Assembly: GCF_949987515.2 (NCBI RefSeq)
Contig: NC_082688.1
Location: forward strand, 78,682,731 to 78,746,730
Direction: 5' to 3'
DNA length: 64,000 nucleotides
DNA from: Delphinus delphis
Taxonomy: Eukaryota > Chordata > Mammalia > Artiodactyla > Delphinidae
The notes beneath the pieces were generated by a model. The model did not search any database and had not been told where the DNA came from. It saw only the letters and a program-made list of their open reading frames with translations. A program made the translations under genes and the position numbers. Positions 34,906 through 47,579 of this stretch are shown here, piece by piece (positions within the stretch are counted from its first letter, which is position 1; the number at the start of each line of letters is the position of its first letter).

Positions 34906-35861
34906 TACTTTAATGTTACTACTTTCTACATACCATGTGCCAGATACTTTTTCATTAATCTGTGTTAAGCTATGTCTGGAGTATGTATCAATCTTACTCA
35001 CTTATAGTGTGTCTTACCTAATTATTTGCCTTTATTTTATTTTTAATCATTTAAATTTGTAGAGTCAAAATAACATTCCTACTTTTACTTCTCTATCCTG
35101 CCATAACCTAGAAAATAAACTTTTATTATAAGAACATCAATACCAATAAACTTCTGAGTCCAAAACAGACATAAAGCTATATGAAAGCAGTTGTCATTTT
35201 GCTAAAATTCTTGGGGTTACACTGGGCCAACTTCTAGACAAGAGATATAGCAGAGCCGATGAGATATTTATAGTGCTAGAGAGTAAGAAAGATAGTTCCA
35301 TGTGATTTCTTGGAAAGTTTTCTAATGTAGAATGATGTAAAGATCATTTACATTTAGACCACTTGAATTTTTGTAACGGGGACATGTTTTATTTTTAAAA
35401 TATATATTCTTAATTTCCAGTATTTTGAATAAAACATGAATAAATTTTGTAGAAAAATTGTCACAGAGACAAAAACATTTGAGAGAAGAGATGTGAATAA
35501 CCTCAAACCTATAAACAATGTTCAACTCACGAGATATAAAATAAATACAAATTAAAACAGCATATTTTACTGTTACTGGCAAACACTGAAAAGAATTACA
35601 GGAAACAGAGTTGGCATGGTGTGAAGAAATTCACTATTTAAAGATAGCTTTTGGGAATGAAGAGTGGAACAAATTTTCCCTCAATTTATGTCAAAATACA
35701 GCAAATATTTTCCAGAAAATTCTAATTATAATGGAAATAAATGGAAGCAGCTATAAATTTAGTCCACATTAGGAGATTCAAAAAAAATTAAGAGGAATTC
35801 ATATGGAATACAAGGCACCCAACTTATAAATGGAGTAGAAATACATTTAAAAGCAAGTAAA
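34906..35861. other. No recognised feature
   Basis: AT-rich. No repeat or coding evidence. Confidence 0.5.
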
Positions 35862-36900
35862 TTTATTCATTTTAACAAGTATTTATTCATCCTTTAGTAT
35901 TTATCCTTTAACTGTGACACAGATGTTCTAGTCACCAAGGATGTCATGGTGAACAAACACATCCTTGTTCAAAGGTATAGCATAAATTCAAACAGTAATA
36001 AAAGTAATGAAAATAGAAATCGGAAAATGTCATAGGGAATCGTGGGGTGAGGATGGGACCCCGGGGGCGGGGGCATTCAGAGTGGACAGTGAGGTGGGGC
36101 CTTACTGACAAGGTGCCATTTAACCTGAGATTTAAAAGACATGAAACAGCCTGACATAGCTGAAGGAAAGTAATCTAGACAAACAAAATGCAGATGTTCC
36201 ACAGTGGAAGTGAGCTCAGTGTTCAAAGAACAGAAAGAAAGCAAGGGTCAGAGCCTAGTAGTTCATGGGAAGAGTGCTGGTGAACAAATTCAGAGTTAGA
36301 TGGCCATATCTTTAGGTACTTGTAGGCCATGATAAGAAGAATAGACTTTATTTCAGGTGCTGTGATTAAGAGGCAGAGGATTTTTACTAAGGGAAGTGAT
36401 CTAGACATGTTGACATTTTAGAGATCATTCTGGAAGCTGTGCAGAAAATGGGCTGTAGAGAGAGCTAAAGACAGAAGAGTGCAACCAGTAAAGGAAAGAA
36501 GTAGAAGTAGTTTGGGCCAGGACAGTCTCTGTAAAAATGAAGAAAAGTTAAGTACCTCGATATATACATGGTTGATGAAGTCTTATGTATGGGATTTGGT
36601 GAAAAGGAGGATTCCGCAGATTTTGAATAGAGCCTCTAGATGGTTTATTTGTTGCAAGGGGGAAGACAAAGAGGAGAATACATTAGGGGTCTCTAGAGGG
36701 GAGAAATTATGAGTTCTGTCTTGCTCACTCTGAATACAAAATGGAATTTTTTAAGTAGGCTACTGCATATATAAATTTGGGGCTCAGGGATGAGTCAAAA
36801 AATACATTCAGGAGCCCTTTGCACACGAATGGTTTCATCAGCAAAATAACATATGAGAACACTACAGGAGACAGTGTAGATAGAGAAGAACAGAGAAATC
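35862..36900 (-). mobile_element. L2 LINE 3' region, reverse strand
   Basis: The block order matches a reverse L2. The 3' end 'AACAAGTATTTATTCATCC' is followed by 'GTCATGGTGAACAAACACATCC', 'TGAGATTTAAAAGACATG', 'ACTTGTAGGCCATGATAAGAAGAATAGACTTTATTTCAGG' (36318-36357), 'GTGATCTAGACATGTTGACATTTTAGAGATCATTCTGGAAGCTGTG', and 'ATATATAAATTTGGGGCTCAGGGATGAGTC'. It includes a G-rich patch at 36060-36074. The L2 coding frame is fully decayed. Confidence 0.72.
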
Positions 36901-39900
36901 TTTTAAAAGTCTCTTAATCAAGTCTCGCCTTTAAATCTAAGCTTCTTAATATACACCATAAAATCAATCATGTTTTTTTTTCAGAAAAATATGAAATTGA
37001 CAGTTATTTTATTTAATAAGTTGTAGAGAGTCCCACAATTTCACATTTCATATGAGAACTACTCATCAATATTTCTATTTTTCTTTTCTTAATAAGTAAT
37101 TCAGAAGTGAATGTTTACTCTGCTTTCTATTAGGGTGGAATAAATCTAATAGAATTCTTTTCAGGTTTTATTGTTCAAGCAGTATGCAGCATAAGGCTTT
37201 TCTTCTTCCCTAAGACTAAACTGACTAAACACTCCCCCTGTGAGCAAAAATCACCCTATTCTTGATTTCATTTGAAGAATTAGATAATAGCATTCATTTG
37301 GATGCAAAGATTATGTGAACTTTTATTGTCAGAACTAATATGATCAGTGGTCATTCTTTACAAATTTCATGTTTCTATTGACCACTTTCCTTATGAGAAC
37401 CCAGACATGTTCAGCACTGATGTCTTTTGAGAAAAAAAATCATCTTGCTTTGCTGAGGGGAATATAAAACTAATATTTAGAAATGTATGTGGTGGAGTTG
37501 TAGTGCCTCAGACCTGGACTCACTTGTCTCATTCATGTGTCTCCCCTGAAAACTGTCTCCAAGCTCTGCCTCTCCAGAACACACAGATTTTATTTTTTTC
37601 TCCTACATTCTGGTTGAATCATTAGGCTGTAATAAGATCCTCTTAAAAAAAAAACAGTATATCATTCAAAAACATATATAAGTGAGGATGTCACCAAGGC
37701 AGAGTGAATATTAGCTGACACTACAAAGTCAGAAACGGCTTTAGTGGTTAATGTGCTTACTTAGTTTTGATCCTGCTGTTGTTTTTTATTTTTATTTTTG
37801 TTATCTGACCTAATTTCTTAGATCCATTGTCTTTAATGCCTGAGATCTCTAGAGAAGAAAAAACCATGGTTTCATTGTAGGGACTGACCTGGGATCAAGT
37901 GACTTCATCTTTTTCCTTGCCATTATTATATTTAAACATGACTTAGTACTTAATACAGAGAAAATAAAACTAAGTGAAGTTACAGAAAAAGTAAAAGAAA
38001 CAAAAACATTGCACTGAAACTACACCATTTGATGTAATATCCAAAAAAACTAATTCATAGTTCTACATTTTTACTAAGCATATCAACATGGAGATAAGCA
38101 ACACTTAATTTTTAAAAAGGCATGAATGATATCCTTATATATAGAACTCTGAGAACATAAACTACTCGTTCTCTTTTTCCTTCATATGTTGCAAGGACTT
38201 GAACTTCTGTGTTTAATTCTATTTAGGCAGCACGTGGAACTCGAAGCATTGTCAGTTGCCATTAGAATAAACATAAAAATAAACAAGCTAGAAATATTGA
38301 CTATCTCATCTAGATGCTAAATTCTAAAATCATTCGCTGTACTCACACATACTGTATACTGGCATTATAATCACATGTCTTTAAGAGTAATTTCAAAGTC
38401 AGCCAGATCCTTCTTACTTAGAATATAAGCATAATTTTTCATGTTATTTTATAATGGACACTAAGACATTCTCTCCTCACTCTAAAGCCAAGTCCTTATT
38501 CTTTAAGGAAGATACCGCTGAATGAAGCCAGCCATCCCAACTTCTCTCCAAGTTTACATAAAATGAAGGATGAATAACATAAGTAGCCATGTGAACCTCA
38601 AGAATGCTGAGTCTCTGTTATGAAATATGCCCTCTGCAGTGTCTGGATGTGATTTGGTACTTCCCTTCCACTCCATTGCCTGGTGGGATTATTGAGGGCA
38701 GTCTGAATTGCTCCCTAAGTGTCATGCTATAAATTCCACAATCAATGCACTCAGCAGGATGGACACCTGACATTCAATAGTGGAAAGAAACAATAATAAC
38801 ATTGTAGAGGCTGCTCCTTGAAAGAAAGTTCTGAATACGGGTGCTTAAATTGTATTTGAGGCATTCCCCTTCGATCTCTGGAAGAAAATTGCTTGCTTCT
38901 GTCTTATCATGCCTTTCCCATACATTGAGAAATAGCTGGAGATTAAGACATTCAAATGACTATGAGAAAAAAAAATGATTATGAGATTGTTTGGTAAATT
39001 TCAATTTTTATCCAGATTGCAGTGCCTTCTGGAATCTCCCTAATTATAAGTGGCCAAGCCATCTCCAAAGACCCCTTAGCATGTTTCAATCACTGCAGCT
39101 CATACCCAGAAAGGTGACTAATAAAGTGTGGATCTATTACTCTCTAGTCTGTCAAAATTTGAAACTTCAAAAGTTTCTCTTAGAGGATCAACTTGGAACC
39201 CCCCTAAAAATCTATTAGCAAGTCAGAACATGGAGGTGATTATGTTTTACTGTAAAAAAGTGTCTAAATGATGTTACCAGTGCAAGTGAACTCTTGCTGG
39301 CTTATGATAGTGCCTTTTGTGCAAGGCACAGAGCAGATTATAATCTTTCTGGTATCTTCTAGTATTACCTGGGTTTTAATAGACCTTCTGCTTATTGATT
39401 TCTCAACCTAAGTACTCATTCTTGAATTAATGTATAATGCTGCTTGTGCTAAATAATGGATAGTGTGGAGATTTACTGGGAAACCTATGACAAGCCAGAG
39501 GATGTGGCAGAAAGAGGCTTGGCAGTACAGCAATAAATGTAGTCAGAAGAGGCTGGTGCTGTCAGGATAGGAATATCATATGAGTAATTGCTCTTTTATT
39601 TCCTCTTGGTCTACAGAAAGGCAAGAGGAAATTTAAAAAGGAGTAGAAAATAAAGCAGTTTGTTGAATGTGGCTTCCTCTTATTCATTCATTGGAGTAGA
39701 GTGAGCGCAAATGCCTTAGTTTCTGTTATAGCTTTACTTACCAAAAGGCAGATGCAAGAACTAATTCTGTTGAAGTTTTATAGAGCAGCATTGTTGTTCC
39801 ATAATTATAGATTCATTATATGAATGTTACAAGGCTATTCATAAAGAATGTCATTTTTCAATGAATAGCCGTCATTTTGAATGGGTTACTGACAGGATGT

Positions 39901-40138
39901 TGTAATGCCAAAACTGTTACTACAGTGACCATGAGCTGCATCAGAAAACAGTCACAGCATCAAATAAGATGAGGTTTTGTAGTTAAAATATGTGTTGATT
40001 TTGTTTTCCATTACTGATAAGTTGTATTGATATTTGCCATGTGTATGTGTTATTATAAAGGTGTACTCTAGCTTTATTACATACACATACACACCCACAC
40101 ACACCTTGATGGCTTTAACAGAGGGAAAGAAAAATTAT
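36901..40138. other. Repeat-poor stretch, nothing recognised
   Basis: About 3.2 kb, one of the longest stretches with no mobile element I can name. It contains a 10-bp inverted repeat at 39833-39870. The frame at 38991-39218 has no family features. Conserved non-coding elements could be hidden here, but sequence alone cannot show that. Confidence 0.5.
39833..39870. repeat. 10-bp inverted repeat
   Basis: GGCTATTCAT at 39833-39842 and ATGAATAGCC at 39861-39870 are exact reverse complements, 18 bases apart. Confidence 0.85.
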
Positions 40139-40338
40139 ACTGTTTTACATTATGTTTTACATTATGTTAAAGCTTTACATAAGTTTTACATTATGTTTTA
40201 CATAAGTTTTACATTATGGATACATTATCCATAATGTAAAGTTTGTAAAGTTTTACATTATATGTAAAAGTTTTCATTATATGTATATATTACATTATAC
40301 ATTATGTTTTACCTACGTTTTATATTATGTTAAAGCAT
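40139..40338. repeat. Degenerate TTTTACATTATG minisatellite with palindrome
   Basis: Units built on TTTTACATTATG/TTTTACATAAG recur about a dozen times, some inverted. At 40208-40222 and 40226-40240 the inverted copies make an exact 15-bp stem with a 3-nt loop (CAT). Confidence 0.9.
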
Positions 40339-41459
40339 ATAATTTCAATATCATCATGAATGTTTCAGACTTAATCTTTATGTAATGGTACAATTAATCA
40401 AAATTATCTGTACTGAAAGAGCAAATAATTTTTTTTCTGTTGTAATTTCATTTCTCAGAAAGTCAATTCGACAGTGTAATTCAATTTGTATCAATGTTAT
40501 CAAGCTTCCAGAAGTCTTCACCAGAGGGATAGGCCTGGTTATATGTGTATTGTGGAGATCAGACAGAAGGATACACATTAAAACCACACAAAAGTGAGGA
40601 TATTTTAGAAACTTTCCTTGCCAAAATAAGAAACTGGTACCTTTGTTCTGATAGGATAGGCAGGGAGGGGATAGAGCTTCATGTATACCTCCTATAGTTA
40701 CTTTATTTATTTTATTAGTTTGGTTTTTTTGGTTTCCCTTCTAACCACCAACTTCTAATATGTGCAAATGTTACCACCTAAACTACCCCCAATTATTTTC
40801 TTGTTCACAGAATCATCTTTTAAGCAGATTATATCACAAGAGAAAATGATACAGATCATCTATTCAGCACAGTGCAGGTTATAAACATGGATCATTCTCT
40901 CCCATTCATCAAAATAGTATACATTTCTGATATTATTTCTTTCACCCATCTCCTGACAATTCTATGAATTTTTACCTATATATTTAGGAAATAAGCCTTG
41001 TGAAATGGTTAATGTCTATTGATAAATTTAAACAATAGCACTGGTTTTGAACATTCCCATATAGTATGATTAATTGATTTTCTTCTTATTTAGCTTTAAA
41101 AATATGATGGGGTACCCCAGACACTGTAAACTGGGATTTGTTAAAAATATATGTGAACACTTTGTCTTATTCCTACTTAAATCTGTAAGGTGAATGCCAA
41201 ATAACAGAATTACTTCTATTGAAGGAAGAATACTTAAGTAAAATAAATAAATGTTTATCCAATTTTACTTATCCATTCCAAATCTCATAATGGTCCTTTG
41301 GATCCTTTTCCAAACCTAATATTAATTACTGAAGGAGTGTTTTGTTAATAATATTGGAAGTTTGTTAGTTTACTAATTTAGGATTTTACTAATTTCGGAT
41401 ATAATAGCCAAGGCCTGTATTAGGTTCTGTGGAGGATAGACAACTACACTTTATTATCC
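40339..41459. other. No recognised feature
   Basis: AT-rich. Overlapping frames on both strands (40378-40587, 40385-40597) are not coding. Confidence 0.5.
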
Positions 41460-41943
41460 ACAAAGCAGCCAAATGTTATTTTTAAACATAAATCAGATTA
41501 TGTCTTTTCTCTCCTTAAAGCCCTCTGTTGGCTTTTTTCACGATTGATACAAAATGAGTAAAACAGAGTAAATCAGACTCTATATGAGCCAGTAAACCTG
41601 GACCCTAACTCCCTAGTTCATGGGCTACCACTTTCCCTTTAGCTCATTAGGATCCAGCTCTTTTACCATCTTTCTTTTTCCCCACTTTGGGCATTTACAT
41701 TAACTTTGCCTTTACCAGACATGATCTGCCTATGGAACTCTGCAAGTTAGTCTCCATTTGTCCAAAAATTTCAATTTAAATGTCACTTCCTTAGTGAGGT
41801 CTTCTCTGAAACACACGTTGCAAGTAACTGTCTATTGTATCATTACTTTATGGATTTTTATGGTACATCTGAGTGTCTGAAAGTATCTATTCCGCTTATT
41901 TACTTGTTATGCTTTTATTTTTTTTCTCCCACCATTTGGCTAT
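41460..41943 (+). mobile_element. L2 LINE 3' region, left part
   Basis: 'AAAGCCCTCTGTTGGCTTTTTTCACG' (41518-41543), 'GGGCATTTACATTAACTTTGCC', 'TTTCAATTTAAATGTCACTTCCTTAGTGAGGTCTTCTCTGAAAC' (41769-41812) and 'CGCTTATTTACTTGTTATG' follow the L2 order. The element is interrupted at about 41943 by an LTR and resumes at 42457. Confidence 0.78.
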
Positions 41944-42456
41944 TATCGTAGGCAGAATAAAGGCCTTCCAAAGATGTCCACATCCTAAACCTTGGAACCT
42001 GAGAATAAGTCACCTAACATGGCAAAAGAAACTTCCCAGATATAATTAAAGTTAAAGATCTTGAGGAAATGATCCTGGATGGTCCAGCTAGGCTCAACTT
42101 CATCATCTGACTCCTTAAAAATGGAGAACCTTTCCTGGGTGTAGTCAGTCACAGGGAGATGTGACTACTAGAGAAGAAAGGCACAGAAGAATGCGACAAT
42201 GCTGGCTCTCAAGATGGAGAAAAGGAGTCATGCACCAAGAAATGTACACGGGCCTTGAGAAGATGAAAAGTGCAAGCAAACGTATTATCCCCTACGGCTG
42301 TCAGTAAAACATGCATTCCTGCCGACATCTTGATTTAAATCCAGTGAGAGTCGTGTTGCATGTCTGACCTACAGAATTTTAAGATTTTCTATTTGTGTTG
42401 TTTAAAACACCAAAGTTGTGGGAATTTGTTATAGCTGCAGTAGAAAACTAATACAA
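41944..42456 (+). mobile_element. MLT1-type solo LTR inserted in L2
   Basis: The MaLR LTR order is recognisable from end to end: 'GTAGGCAGAATAAAGGCC', 'CCAAAGATGTCCACATCCTAAACC', 'ACATGGCAAAAGAAACTT', 'GATCCTGGATGGTCCAGCTAGG', 'CTTAAAAATGGAGAACCTTTCC', 'CTGCCGACATCTTGATTTAAATCCAGTGAGAG', 'GACCTACAGAATTTTAAGAT' and 'TTGTTTAAAACACC ... AAAACTAATACA'. CTAT occurs on both sides (41940-41943, 42457-42460), consistent with a short target duplication. There is no internal retroviral region, so this is a solo LTR from recombination. Confidence 0.8.
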
Positions 42457-42575
42457 CTATAAAACCCTTAAGATCAGAAACCTCATCCATGTGTTTTACC
42501 CGATGGCCAGAGCCTGGAAGTGTGCCTGGTACCTAGATGGGCTCAATGAATAGTTGTTAAATATGTAAATGTATG
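42457..42575 (+). mobile_element. L2 LINE 3' terminus, right part
   Basis: 'AGATCAGAAACCTCATCCATGTG' and 'GTGTGCCTGGTACCTAGATGGGCTCAATGAATAGTTGTTAAAT' (42519-42561) match the L2 3' end ('gtgcctggcacatagtaggcgctcaataaatatttgttgaat'). It continues the L2 broken at 41943. Confidence 0.78.
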
Positions 42576-42794
42576 TAGAGATTAACCAGAAATAAACTCA
42601 TCCTTAAATGTATACAACTGATAAAACATTTGTTCTTTTTTTAATACAGTTAACTAATATTTTTTTAGGTAATTTCTATTCTCCATTTTTCTCTAGCCAT
42701 CATACATTAGATGAAAATAATATAATTACTGTACTAAAGGGAGTAAATTTATGCTATAAGTAGCCCCTTTTAGTGCAATGAAAGGCTAATACAG

Positions 42795-43015
42795 GTTTGC
42801 CCCTCCTCCAAGCATTTGCAAAAGTAAAGAGAATAATGTAATACACACTATATACTCATCTCCCAGCCTCAACAATGATCAACTTGATCAATCTTGCTTC
42901 ATCTCATTACTACCATGTCTCCCTTTTCATATTATTTTGAAGCAAATTAAAACCTCATATAATTCCAACTGCAAATATCTGTTTGTATCTTTAAAAGGTA
43001 AGGATTCTGAATACT
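42795..43015 (+). mobile_element. Probable L1M 3'UTR fragment
   Basis: 'TTTGCAAAAGTAAAGAGAATAATGTAATACAC' (42815-42845), 'ACTCATCTCCCAGCCTCAACAATGATCAACTTGATCAATCTTGCTTCATC' and 'TTTTGAAGCAAATTAAAACCTCATATAATTCCAACTGCAAATATC' match a known L1M 3'UTR pattern. Subfamily not determined. Confidence 0.5.
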
Positions 43016-43059
43016 TTAGTGCACATTTTCCAAGGTTACAAGTTGTTCTTGCACCCCTT

Positions 43060-43430
43060 GATTCTGAGTTAGGCCATCCCTGTGATTTGATTTAGTCAGT
43101 GAGGTATTCGTGTATGGGATGCACAAGCTTTTGTATGTTTCCTCTGACTATGCTTTCCCTCTGTGAGAACTGCTGTGGGAACATGCCCAGAGTAGCTCAC
43201 TAGAAGATGTGAGACATGTAGAACAAAGACAAGTCACCCCAGCCATCCAGGCTAAAACCATCCTTGCTCAGCTGCCAGCCAGCTGGCCCCAGACTTGTGA
43301 GTCCAGCTAAATCTAGCTGAAATCACTCTTCTACAGACCATGAGCTAAATAAGTGCTTGTTTTAAATCACTAAGATTTGAGGTTGGGTAACATTATGATG
43401 GCAGTAAGTGATACGGCTCTATTTTATAAA
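43060..43430 (+). mobile_element. Probable ERVL/MaLR-type LTR
   Basis: The right part reads 'CAGCTGGCCCCAGACTTGTGAGTCCAGCTAAATCTAGCTGAAATCA' (43280-43326), then 'ATGAGCTAAATAAGTGCTTGTTTTAAATCACTAAGATTTGAGGTTGGGTAACATTATGATGGCAGTAAGTGATAC' (43340-43413), the 'ttaagccactaagatttg...gttac...cagca' ending of old ERVL-class LTRs. Left edge uncertain. Confidence 0.55.
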
Positions 43431-46400
43431 TCAGTGATGGGGGTAGCACATACCCCCAAACTCATTTTCCCTGGGGAGGAGATCCAGGTTTGGAGAGATC
43501 AAAATTTTATGAAAAAGGGACAGCCTCATTTAAGGAAAAAAATAATAAATTACTACTTTTTATGGTAAATGACAAGTATAAAACTAGGTATGAAAGTGAA
43601 TATACTTTTAGAATGAAAAAATAATTAGCCAAAGCCTTAGAAATATAACTAACTTTCTTCTAAGAATTGTTTAGCAATCCTACCAGGAATGGTTGCATAG
43701 AAATCCTTCTTAAATGCACTCTGGTTTTCCCTCTCCACCTAGAAAACTTTACAAACTCCAACTCTCACTGAGGCCCATGTGCATAACCTAAGCTTTAATT
43801 CATTAGTTTCACAGTAAATCTGCCTCCCTCTTCATTTTATGATATAAATTTATCTAAAGAGAAGGTTTAAGAAAATACTATTAAAATAAGGTAGTGTTGT
43901 AGCAATTGCTTTTCTGGTGTTCTCCATGGGTGAAAGGAACAAAATTCCTGGGTATATGTAGAATTGTCAGGTTCATGATGGAAGCTATTGTTGTTCATGT
44001 TTCAGAAGGGCTGCAGAATACCAAGTAAAATGAAGAGGTTTGTTTTGCTGTTCCATTAGTCCTGCTTTTCATCTTCTTCCAGACTTCTGAGACTTTTATA
44101 AATTTCACTTATTTAAGGATGAACTCCATTTCAGGGTTGAGTTGTGCTGTGATACTACTGAAGATCTGCCAGGGCCACTGAGAGAAACAGCTTATTGGAC
44201 CTTAACAGTGTACAAATTATGTATGACATTTATGTAAAAAGGCAATTGTGCCCGATAAAAAAAAAAATCCCAGTGTATGCTTTTTACTGATTGCCTCCCT
44301 AATCTCAACTGTGTACCTCACTCGAGGTAAGAAGAGTATTCAAAATATAGAAAACACTTCCTGAAAATGCCAAAATCATTAGCTTGATTTGCATCAGTAA
44401 AGGAGAATACAAAGCTGAGCCCTTATTGATTAGAGTATCAGTGATTTGAAGGTTGTTTTTATCTCCACATCTTTGATTTAGCAGCACCTGATCTTTTTCT
44501 TTCAACATTTTGCAATGGGTATCAAAATGTGGTACCTAACAAATTTGATTATGTAAAAAGAAATTGGACAGTCTTTCTTAGGGAATCCTTTGTTTTAATC
44601 TTTATTTTTCCTTGTGCATAATAAAGTAGATACTTCTTAATAAAATAAATGTATTTCAGAAATATGAAACAACGAACATAAAAGTGCCCAATATTTCAAC
44701 TCTCACTCCATTCTGTTAACAACTAGAATTGTGTTGAATTTATTAGTGTGTTGAAAACTTTAATGTTCCTTATCATCCTTGCCTTTTCTCAGTGTATATG
44801 TGTTTAGTAAAATGGGCACTAAAAGTACTCATAAAATTCTCTTGTTAAGTTTTTCAAAGTAGATGAAAATAAATTATTTAATTTGAGTCTCAGAAGATTT
44901 TGGGGGTTTATTAGAAAGGTTATTCACATATTTATTATTACTTTCCTGCTAAAACAGATTGACAATCAATTATATTCGACATTAAACGAGCCATTTTTGT
45001 TGCCCTCATTCTATTTATTTTAAACGTGTTCTGAGTATGTCTTCTCTTACCTTTGAACCTCATATTTATAACGACCCCAGGAGTGTAACAGTAAATATGG
45101 GTTAATTAATGCTGTGGTTAACAACTGCAGCTCTCAGTGGACTTAACTAAGAATGGAGAATTTCTCTTTCATACAACATATTCACACCGGTTTCAGAGGA
45201 TTGTTTCTTGGGGCTTCTCAGAGACCTAGGCTGATGGAGGCCCTACCATTCCATGATACACCATATGTATCAGCCTAGCTTCAAGGTCTGCCATGGGGAA
45301 AGGAACAAAGAAAATCGTCTAATGCTTACCTGGCACATCTATGAGAGTGGGAAGTTCAGTTCTCTCATGTGCCAGAAAGGAATGGCAAACCAGGCAAATT
45401 GGTGAATGACAGTGATTCACCCCAGGATTTTATTCCCAAGGTTGTGATTCATTATCTTTCCTCTTATCCCCTTCCTGTGAATTAGTCCCAGTTAAACTAC
45501 TGGATTTGAACCTCTTGTGTATGATTATCTCTATTATATGGAGGTGGAAATCAAATATAAAAATTTAATTAAGGACAAAATCACAGAGCCAGCTAATTAT
45601 GCTCTTGGAAGGTAGGACTTCCAAACTTGGAAGGTAGGACTTTCATTCACACCATTGTTCCAAAGTAAAGAAACATATTCTACCAAACTACATCAGTTTT
45701 TGCTTTTCCGTTCAATAAATCACATGAATAATTGTATTGCTGTATAAAATATATTTCAAAAATTATTTGCACAATTAGATTATGTGGAAAAATGATCTAT
45801 TGGTAATAAAAAGGGGTATGGTGATATCAAGTTGAAGACTTCATAATTGAACAATGTTAACAATTATTACATATGTATTACAATTAAAGATGTCTTATAA
45901 ATAAAAGTTAATCAAACTTGCTTAATAATACAGTCTTTTCTAGTAGAATTTATCTAGTTTCCTTCTCATAAGTGAATTATACTTTTCTGTTTTAAGCTTT
46001 ATGAAATGAATGTTAGGGTAGCTGAATGAAGACAGAAAATTTCTGCCTAAAGTCACATAAATCATATAGAGTTTTTTTTTAAAGATAATGACAACCATTC
46101 TCTTATATAATAGTCGCTGTTGATAAGCTAAGTTCATAATATTTTAACAACTATTTTCTTAAGGATATGAGTTTCAATAATCTGATCAGTCTGGGTCCAG
46201 ATAGCAAAAATGTTTTAGGCTCTACCTATAGGAAAACAGAAGCCAAAACAAAACTGTGGGTTCCAAGAATAAAGCAGAGGATTTGGTCACTGGAAAACTT
46301 AATTTAAGTATTATTAATCCTTCTTCCATTTTGGTAATGTGTAAATCAGCTCATTTTGTGGTATCAAATTAAAACGAAGACCTTGAAAGAGATGAGGTTA

Positions 46401-46569
46401 TTAACACTTGTTCCCTGGACAAGTCCCATTTAGATAATTGCACTGTGCTGCAGAGCTAAATTCTTCCAGTAATTTCATTTTGAAAAATAAAATTAGACAG
46501 CAGATCCTGGCACCCTTTTGCAAATTGTACTGTAGTTCTGTAAGTGTACTGTTCAACAGCTGCTATGTT
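43431..46569. other. Long stretch without recognised features
   Basis: About 3.1 kb. A 22-bp tandem duplication lies at 45604-45642. 45100-45460 has the look of an old DNA-transposon or LTR remnant but I could not place it. No coding evidence. Confidence 0.45.
45604..45642. repeat. Two-copy 22-bp tandem duplication
   Basis: CTTGGAAGGTAGGACTT occurs at 45604-45620 and again at 45626-45642. Confidence 0.88.
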
Positions 46570-46790
46570 CCACCCTTTAAGTGGTTTTGTTCCCAATTTT
46601 CCAAAATAATTCATTTTTGTAAAAATAATACATCTTATTTATACAGAGCACTCCATCTCATGATGTCAATGTTATTTTCATTCAACCCACATAAACAGAG
46701 TCAGTATGATACTGAGAATAATTTCACAGATAATGACACACACGCCTAGGAAAGAGAAAGTAAAGGGCACATGGTGAGCTATGGCTCTAC
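46570..46790 (-). mobile_element. Possible MIR-like SINE, reverse strand
   Basis: 'TATTTATACAGAGCACTCC' and 'GAGAATAATTTCACAGATAATGACACACA ... AGGGCACATGGTGAGC' loosely follow the reverse MIR order. Weak. Confidence 0.35.
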
Positions 46791-47579
46791 TTCTTTTCAA
46801 AATCATCTCTTAAAACTTCTCTAGGATGCCTGTATTTGCCCACAGTGTTTCTGTTTATTAGGTCTCTACAGAGAATGATAAGGGAGTCACCTATATCTCC
46901 GGGCAGATGAAATTAGGAACACAGGATGCATGAAAAATGAAAACAAATATGTGCAGAAGTCCAAGAATATTAACTAGTCTTCTAACACGCCTAATATCCA
47001 GGATTAATCTGGTAATTCTAAAAGATGTAAATGACATGCTTTTCAATTTAATGATAAAAAGTAAGTAAAATCCACTTGATGGTGCCAAGGAAACCATGTA
47101 GTTATGCAGTTAGGTCCAATAATGGGTAGAGGAACAAGGTTGCTAGAACAATGAAGCATGTGCCCTAAATGTGATGTTCTTTTATCCTCTTTCCCCTTCA
47201 ACTCCCTCAAGGCACCTTATTTATCCAAATGTTTATCAAAACTAATATCCACTTTAGCAAAGAGAAAAATGACTACAGTAGTCTGTGTCATCTCTTTCTC
47301 CCTAATTAAGTGTATTTTTGCTCTCTTTCTTTACAACTTTTATGCCTTTAATATTTTCCCTTTGCCTATTTAACTGGCTAATACTTCCAAAAGTATGTTC
47401 AATAGTAGCAAAACATAGGTTGGCCTTTTCTTGGAATTTTGGACAAGTATTTTATATTTTATATTTTATATTTATATTTTATGAGCTTTTGAGCTAACAT
47501 TTGTATTTTATCATGTAAAAATAAATCTGTTCCTATCTTATTATTTTTTAAGGAAATAAATTTCAGCTTCTAGTAAGAT
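46791..47579. other. No gene; short (TATTT)n patch
   Basis: 47448-47482 is an ATTTTAT-type low-complexity repeat. The rest is unassigned. Confidence 0.5.

Noticed and set aside
46438..46749. 103-aa frame
   Set aside because: No domain, no splice or promoter context, and it overlaps a possible MIR.
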